Below, one piece after another: positions 61,201 through 64,000 of a stretch of 64,000 bases of DNA. The stretch is from Acanthosepion lycidas. Taxonomy: Eukaryota > Mollusca > Cephalopoda > Sepiida > Sepiidae. The stretch covers positions 756,001 through 820,000 of the forward strand of contig OZ010580.1 of assembly GCA_963932145.1 (NCBI GenBank), read 5' to 3'. A program made the position numbers and the translations under genes. Under the pieces are notes generated by a model. It made no database searches, was not told the origin of the DNA, and was given only the letters and a program-made list of their open reading frames with translations. Each line of letters begins with the position of its first letter. Within the stretch, counting starts at the first letter, position 1.

Positions 61201-61956
61201 GCAAAGATGGTTAAATTAGTTTCATATTTGTGGTGTAAAACAGAAATTCTGAATACCTCCAACACAGACTTATCATCTTCATTTTTGAACTCCAATGAAA
61301 AGTTGACAATATAAAAATAAGTTTATTTCATTTTATGGAATAAGAAATTCAAATTGCAACACAGGAATTTCACTAAAAGGAAATGGCTAGCATCCAGAAC
61401 AAACATGCAAAGGGGACATAACTAACATCAATGCCTATTCTCTCATTTTTGCCTTTTGCATTTTAATTAACGAGCGACATGGTACAAAAGACTATATGGA
61501 AACACTGCTGACAGAAGACTGGATGTAATGTGTTTCAAAACTGGTGCCACATTTCTGCCTGTTTTTCTTTTCCCTCAGCCAATATTCTGTGCCTTTTTCA
61601 CAACTGAGCATGAGTCTTCACCACATGATGTTTGTTTATAAATTATTAAAACATTGATAAGTCAGTTTAAATGTATTTCCATTTATTGAGTCAAGTGCAG
61701 ATTTTCATGTGACCAGCTTATGGATAAAGTGGAGGTTTACATGTCTATATTGAATGCCTCCATTTGTACATAAATTAAAATTCTGTTTGTTGAAGAACGC
61801 TTATTGTTTACACTGCAGGCTTGGGACGATGTTGAAAGGAAAGTGAAAACTGCAGATGCTGCATATGAATATAAAAAACCAACTATGCTCGATCAGGAGA
61901 AGAGCAAACTGAGCCTGGGTGAAATTTATGAAAAAGAATATCAAAAACAAGAAGAG
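42751..61956 (+). CDS. MPHOSPH10: MPHOSPH10 (MPP10) homologue, 5' part, seven exons
   Basis: MPP10 is a nucleolar core protein of the SSU processome. It binds Imp3 and Imp4 and is needed with U3 snoRNA for 18S rRNA processing. Seven coding exons (42,751-42,827; 44,891-45,650; 48,037-48,149; 48,678-48,828; 52,215-52,356; 60,350-60,417; 61,819-61,956) join in frame with GT-AG borders to give 483 residues. Landmarks matching human MPP10 are LYDF near 42, FDNEQIWQELEL near 64, a long acidic Glu/Asp region, VDDKFFKLSEMD near 230, RPENSLLEEHVQFD, EDLIIQRIKDQAWDDV and YEYKKP/LDQEKSKLSLGEIYEKEY. Human MPP10 is about 681 residues, so the basic C-terminal part lies in exons beyond the right edge. Introns 2, 4 and 5 are swollen by retroelements. 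The gene is head to head with RNF146. Confidence 0.96.
43693..43832 (-). mobile_element. tRNA-type SINE with 13-bp target duplication
   Basis: A 140-bp insertion in MPHOSPH10 intron 1 is flanked by identical 13-bp repeats TGGTGGTGGGGTA (43,680-43,692 and 43,833-43,845). On the minus strand 43,828-43,740 folds like an 89-nt tRNA with a long variable arm. The acceptor stem GGGCACC/GGTGCCC is perfect, the A box is TCAGTTTAACGG, and the T arm GTGAG-TTCTATC-CTCAC is perfect. A short unrelated tail follows. It is a SINE or retroposed tRNA-like RNA, not the same family as the SINE at 13.4 kb. Confidence 0.8.
44685..44855. repeat. SINE fold-back upstream of MPHOSPH10 exon 2
   Basis: A minus-strand SINE 3' domain (44,685-44,812) is followed directly by a short plus-strand piece of the same domain. 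GTTGTATGCTCCAGCCTTCT (44,747-44,766) can pair with 44,815-44,834, and pairing extends one base pair further at its end, with a 46-base loop and at most one mismatch or wobble. The structure ends about 55 bp before the exon 2 acceptor. Confidence 0.75.
44891..45650 (+). CDS. MPHOSPH10: MPHOSPH10 exon 2
   Basis: The acceptor TTTATTTCAG ends at 44,890, and the donor GATAAAGAG/GTAATA has GT at 45,651. The first base completes the Glu codon of exon 1, then 253 codons follow. It holds the conserved N-terminal block (IWQELEL), the long acidic stretch and KFFKLSEMDMFL. Confidence 0.95.
45831..45885. repeat. (TA)n-rich simple repeat
   Basis: Two TA-rich runs in MPHOSPH10 intron 2, about 45,831-45,842 and 45,862-45,883. 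Confidence 0.85.
46152..46206. repeat. (TA)n/(AC)n microsatellite
   Basis: About 23 TA units followed by a short AC run in MPHOSPH10 intron 2. Confidence 0.95.
46250..47480 (-). pseudogene. Decayed Penelope-like element reverse transcriptase
   Basis: Translated on the minus strand in shifting frames, the region gives pieces typical of Penelope-like RTs in the right order. RPIVSCRD and a PLTGKNSLRNSSE block come first. GSPLSSLMTNIYMEYFEE follows, after a disrupted segment, near 47,060-47,110. RYLNFNSHH-type sequence (RLYLNFNSHHLHSVK) lies near 46,790-46,840. Stops and frameshifts are frequent. The catalytic YxDD region survives only as a shifted DDA-like piece. No GIY-YIG endonuclease domain was recognised. 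It sits in MPHOSPH10 intron 2, antisense to the gene. Confidence 0.75.
47481..48036. other. MPHOSPH10 intron 2, 3' part
   Basis: No feature recognised apart from the exon 3 polypyrimidine tract and acceptor (TCCTCTTTACAG) ending at 48,036. Confidence 0.6.
48037..48149 (+). CDS. MPHOSPH10: MPHOSPH10 exon 3
   Basis: 113 bp, starting ENVDKLKFDDFFRGPDD and ending CAAAG/GTAAAT. KFDDFF matches the human KYKDFFDP motif. The exon leaves AG, completed by C of exon 4 to give Ser. Confidence 0.93.
48150..48677. other. MPHOSPH10 intron 3
   Basis: A 528-bp intron with GT-AG ends and no other feature seen. Confidence 0.85.
48678..48828 (+). CDS. MPHOSPH10: MPHOSPH10 exon 4
   Basis: 151 bp after the acceptor TAATTCTTAG. 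It is acidic (DNDSEEESDGE) and then FELRQER, ending at donor AGA/GTAAAT. FELRQER joins LQKKISQLEK of exon 5 and lines up with human FEKRQEKMNEKIASLEK. Confidence 0.93.
49080..50870 (+). pseudogene. Old LTR element remnant (RNase H, integrase, 3' end)
   Basis: Ordered pieces match the pol of the element at 54,270-58,361. These are an RT/RNase H junction (WDDNVNNAPL against WDDEVQDPFL), an RNase H block (INLTELDAILKGINLALQW against INLAELDAVLRGVNLALQW, near 49,320-49,378), an integrase block after 50,090 (CGPTQFTI, LHQQDT), and the 3' tail (IIDGMPQHVKDLCP near 50,610-50,660). Stops and frameshifts are common and no LTRs of its own were found. It is interrupted by the solo LTR at 49,812-50,057. 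It lies in MPHOSPH10 intron 4, sense to the gene. Confidence 0.8.
49812..50057 (+). mobile_element. Solo LTR with TATAT target duplication
   Basis: A 246-bp LTR begins TGTTGTAATGGAATG and ends AAGGATACAACA. It is flanked by TATAT at 49,807-49,811 and 50,058-50,062. It has a TATA region (CTATATC...TATATATAG) and AATAAA near 49,971. It matches both ends of the LTR at 62,859-63,545 but lacks that copy's internal tandem units. No internal retroelement sequence accompanies it, so it is a solo LTR left by recombination, nested in an older element. Confidence 0.9.
50871..52214. other. MPHOSPH10 intron 4, 3' part
   Basis: No exon or transposon recognised. Short frames (50,980-51,204; 52,053-52,235 minus) are unsupported. 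The exon 5 acceptor CAAATTTTCCAG ends at 52,214. Confidence 0.5.
52215..52356 (+). CDS. MPHOSPH10: MPHOSPH10 exon 5
   Basis: 142 bp encoding LQKKISQLEKANVADKSWQL, then RPENSLLEEHVQFDSTLKL, closely following human KPWQLQGEV...RPENSLLEETLHFDHAV. Donor AATTAG/GTGAGG; the exon leaves G, completed by CT of exon 6 as Ala. Confidence 0.95.
52357..54269. other. MPHOSPH10 intron 5, first part
   Basis: A plus-strand frame of 116 codons (53,174-53,524) is followed by another coding-like frame (53,622-53,819) interrupted by an A tract (53,707-53,727). Both are Lys-rich with some coding character (KVKLFVFDYKCRKVYMMEP), but I do not recognise the family. They may be a decayed retroposed gene or transposon. 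Nothing else is seen. Confidence 0.3.
54270..54612 (-). repeat. 3' LTR
   Basis: 343 bp and homologous to 58,028-58,361. Relative to that copy it has an extra unit of about 27 bp (TTCTTGCGACACAAGAAC region, near 54,320-54,350) and scattered substitutions. A G8 run near 54,284 replaces the A/G-rich stretch of the other LTR. Confidence 0.92.
54620..57400 (-). pseudogene. LTR element pol (PR, RT, RNase H, IN), broken
   Basis: The protease-like segment is near 57,150-57,330. The RT spans about 56,154-56,960 and has LGFGLNVAPLIMRAIVN and the active-site motif YIDN at 56,583-56,594, where the family has YIDD; the lost Asp should inactivate it. A frameshift splits the RT near 56,800-56,900. RNase H lies at about 55,700-56,150 (LAELDAVL, LRTDSACVHRWV). 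Integrase at about 54,980-55,690 has GHPGVKRT, a first Asp in VVMDVNHF, a second in LLTDNGAAFWG, and NGIVERS with the Glu. It contains an in-frame stop in the zinc-binding region and a frameshift before NGIVERS. The tail ends in an acidic/Ser-rich part with RRSTRQKRP. It is not functional as it stands. Confidence 0.85.
57401..58012 (-). pseudogene. LTR element gag, broken
   Basis: The ATG at 58,012 opens a capsid-like protein (EWLEKAELICQL, LAGGAYAVYQQL). A frameshift near 57,700 moves the frame, an in-frame stop follows near 57,552, and a CCHC zinc knuckle (CYKCDGPNHRASDC) lies near 57,425-57,470. The fragment at 1-305 is a second copy of the same region. Confidence 0.85.
58028..58361 (-). 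repeat. 5' LTR
   Basis: 334 bp, starting TGTAACGAGCATG at 58,361 and ending CTCGCACA at 58,028 on the minus strand. The base pairs that follow do not show the usual TGG start of a primer-binding site, so priming may be atypical or the site may be mutated. Confidence 0.92.
58367..60349. other. MPHOSPH10 intron 5, last part
   Basis: No exon, repeat end or RNA gene recognised. The short frame at 60,093-60,308 has no recognisable domain. The exon 6 acceptor (ATATTTTTTAG) ends at 60,349. Confidence 0.5.
60350..60417 (+). CDS. MPHOSPH10: MPHOSPH10 exon 6
   Basis: 68 bp encoding PEITEDTTKTLEDLIIQRIK and then DQ, matching human PVITEETTLQLEDIIKQRIRDQ. Donor GATCAG/GTATAT. Confidence 0.95.
60943..61210 (+). 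repeat. Full-length tRNA-headed SINE
   Basis: The head (GGACATATGGCCTAGGGATA, B box GAGTTCAGTACC) is followed by the middle region and the 3' domain (AAATAAAGGGTTCAGTTC, ATCACCTGGAGAAAACTGG, CATACAACATC). It lies in MPHOSPH10 intron 6, sense to the gene. It shows that head and 3' domain belong to one element. Confidence 0.85.
61819..61956 (+). CDS. MPHOSPH10: MPHOSPH10 exon 7
   Basis: 138 bp (46 codons) after the acceptor TACACTGCAG. It encodes AWDDVERKVKTADAAYEYKK and then LDQEKSKLSLGEIYEKEYQK, matching human AWDDVVRKEKPKEDAYEYKK...SLAEIYEQEY. Donor GAAGAG/GTAAGT. The remaining exons are outside the window. Confidence 0.95.
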
Positions 61957-62858
61957 GTAAGTGCATAATATATAGAAAGTTGTTCTTTTGTGTTAAATTT
62001 ATCACTGCTTTGTCAATAGACAGCAATTTCTAAAGAAAGTATTTAGTGAAGAAATTTCAGTAATTGTGAATCACCTTCTCTCCTTTCTCACAACTCTTAC
62101 CTGCATGAGTTTGAAGTGATTTATAAAAAGGCATGGCCAACCTAAAGAAAGAAAAATGTTGATGTACTTTGCAGGGGTTCTTACTCTAATATTAGAGACA
62201 TTTGTTTCTTCAATGTCAGGTACAAATGATGGTCAAAAAATAAAGGAAGCCTTTAGAAACTTGCTTTAACAAGTGTAAGTGAGAACCAGATTATTTAGAA
62301 AGAGAAAAAAATGAATAAACTGATGATATGTTGTCTCAAAACAGAAATAATTGAAATTCATTCTCTCCTGTAATTGTTTTATAACAGCTGAAACTGATAG
62401 ATTTTTGTTTTTATTGCTTGTCAACCCTTTATGGTTTATTCAAAGCTGAAACATATTTTGGATTTTAACAGTACCCAATGTTCCCAAATGGTCCCCACCA
62501 CCCATCTCAGTACTGACTGGGCTTGACACTGCTTAATTTCAGTGATTGAACAAGGGATAACAGCTGAAAAGTACAAGCTAACTTCATGCAATGTAATCAA
62601 CTTTTTTTCTGTATTTACCATTATTTCCCTGCTGAACCAAATTCTTTTTGTTTTGTAACTGGAAGCAAAAAAGTTTATATAGATTTTTGGGCAAATCCTT
62701 GTTTAATATTTTATACTGTAGTGACTTCTTTTTATATAATTTCTATTCTACTCTGAGTAATGAAACTTGCTCAGCCTAAAGACTAAAAGTTGTTTTTTTT
62801 TTTTCTGTAAAATTACAGCTGTATAGACCTTCACACAAACTCTTATGAGCACAATAAA
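61957..62858. other. MPHOSPH10 intron 7, start
   Basis: No feature recognised. The 61-codon minus-strand frame at 62,436-62,621 is unsupported. Confidence 0.5.
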
Positions 62859-63545
62859 TGATATAATGGAATGTCCCACACTCCCTATTGCCTATGTGGA
62901 CTGACTATATCAGTAGCTATATATAGTGAGCACAGGGTATACCTGGGGACTTGCTTCGGGAATTAGTCTAGAGTTAGAAATTCATCTCCAGCTGTCCATC
63001 TCCAGCTCTCTGTCTCCGGGCAGATATGATCCCCAGATGAAGCTGTGTCAAGGGGCAAACTCTTGTCTTGGGAAACAGCTACCCAACCCCGTTTTATATG
63101 GGGAATTTTTGGCCAAACCTACATGCTTGGATACCCCACATTAAATTTGGCCTTGTGCCACATCTGACCATGTGGGGTGATTGGTAGATATCCTTGCTTC
63201 GGGAATTAGTTGGAGATTCCAAACTCTCTGCTTTTGGGCAGGGAGGATCCCCAGACAAGGCTATGTCAAAGGGCAGTCTCTTCTTGGGAAACAGCTACCA
63301 GACCCTGTTTTATACGGGGAATTTTTGGCCCAACATACGGGCTCAGATGCCCCAAATTTAATTCGGTCTTGTGCCACATCTGACTATGTGGGGCGGTTGG
63401 TAGATATACTTGCCTCGGGAATTACTAACCTGCCACTCGATTCCATTTTTAAGTAGTGTATTCTCTTTTACAATAAACCTCTCTTCTTTCATCTACACAT
63501 GTTCTGCTGTTCTTTCACCTTTGTAAACTCTTTAAGGATACAACA
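62859..63545 (+). repeat. 5' LTR with internal tandem duplication
   Basis: A 687-bp LTR begins TGATATAATGGAATGTCCC and ends AAGGATACAACA, the same ends as the solo LTR at 49,812. A TATA region lies near 62,907-62,926 and AATAAA at about 63,471. Between them are two tandem units (62,950-63,192 and 63,193-63,408) sharing CTTGCTTCGGGAATTAGT, GATCCCCAGA, GGGAAACAGCTACC, GGGGAATTTTTGGCC and GTGCCACATCTGAC. The solo LTR lacks them. TGGTGACACC follows directly as the likely primer-binding site. Confidence 0.88.
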
Positions 63546-63609
63546 GTGGTGACACCAGATTCAGTTCATACTCACAGCAAGAAAGACTCAGTGAAATTAC
63601 ACAACAAAA

Positions 63610-64000
63610 ATGGAACAACTGGCTGAATTGAGTAAAGTATTGCACACTAATTTGCAGTTACAATTGCAACAACAGCAGCAGCAACAACAATTACAGGAAC
63701 AAGAAAAATTTGAAAAATCACAAAATATTTTTCAAGATGAACTTGATAAAATTACGAAAACAACAAGCAGAAGACACTAAGCTATTATACGAAACCGTAA
63801 TATCTAAAACAGCAGAAGCTACAGATTCTTTTCCCTTGAAGGAATATTGAATTCATTATCAGAATTCAAGTAAGACCCGGACAATGGAGTAACTTTCCCT
63901 GCCTATTTTTGTAGATATGAGATGACTTTTCAAAAAGGTGTGAACAATGGTCTGAAGAGGAGAAAATTATGTTGCCAGTCCAAAAATTAGCTACAGAGGA
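63610..64000 (+). pseudogene. LTR retrotransposon gag, 5' part, broken
   Basis: The ATG at 63,610 lies 64 bp after the LTR and opens a Gln-rich coiled-coil-like start with an eight-Gln run. Two frameshifts (near 63,740 and 63,830) and a stop separate later pieces such as LEGILNSLSEFK and DPDNGVTFPAYFCRYEMTF. The latter resembles the capsid region of animal Ty3/Gypsy gag (DPENGLTFEAWFKRYED type). The element continues beyond the right edge. Confidence 0.75.

Noticed and set aside
1..64000. CRISPR arrays, operons or prokaryotic elements
   Set aside because: No spaced direct repeats of that type. The introns, SINEs and gene families are animal.

Overview
The window is strongly AT-rich animal nuclear DNA with long introns, many (TA)n and A-tract simple repeats, and dense decayed transposons. 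The intron-exon structure and the gene families (RNF146, MPHOSPH10, an ASB protein) show a metazoan. Several copies of a tRNA-headed SINE with a long shared 3' domain, plus mariner, Penelope and LTR remnants, fit a mollusc, most likely a cephalopod. That taxonomic call is inference; no database search was run.

Layout. 1-3,560: mostly gene-free, with a retroelement gag remnant on the minus strand at the left edge and a SINE fragment. 3,563-5,762: a complete Tigger/pogo DNA transposon with perfect 24-bp terminal inverted repeats, TA target duplication and an uninterrupted transposase. 5,765-15,400: largely non-coding, with a promoter-like patch near 8.4 kb, a dispersed repeat and an inverted pair of SINEs at 13.4-13.8 kb. 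15,412-16,569 (minus): a single-exon ankyrin-repeat and SOCS-box protein. 17.9-18.2 kb: a promoter and 5' splice donor of an unidentified rightward transcript. 18-32 kb: gene-poor, with three decayed mariner-type transposases, a 222-bp MITE and simple repeats.

The two clearest host genes lie head to head. The RNF146 homologue runs leftward in two coding exons (41,468-41,390 and 33,042-32,333). The MPHOSPH10 (MPP10) homologue runs rightward in seven visible coding exons (42,751 to 61,956) and continues past the right edge. Their start codons are about 1.28 kb apart, with two CRE-like sites between them. MPP10 introns contain a tRNA-type SINE with a 13-bp target duplication, a SINE fold-back just upstream of exon 2, a Penelope-like reverse transcriptase remnant, an old LTR element split by a solo LTR (TATAT duplication), and a 4.09-kb LTR retrotransposon (TTAAC duplication) with a mutated RT active site. 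The start of another LTR element lies at the right edge.

Functionally, RNF146 (PAR-dependent ubiquitin ligase), the ASB protein (Cullin-5 substrate adaptor) and MPP10 (SSU processome) are ordinary host genes and do not form one pathway. The unusual material is the mobile DNA: an apparently intact Tigger element, nested LTR insertions, and inverted SINE pairs able to form double-stranded RNA.
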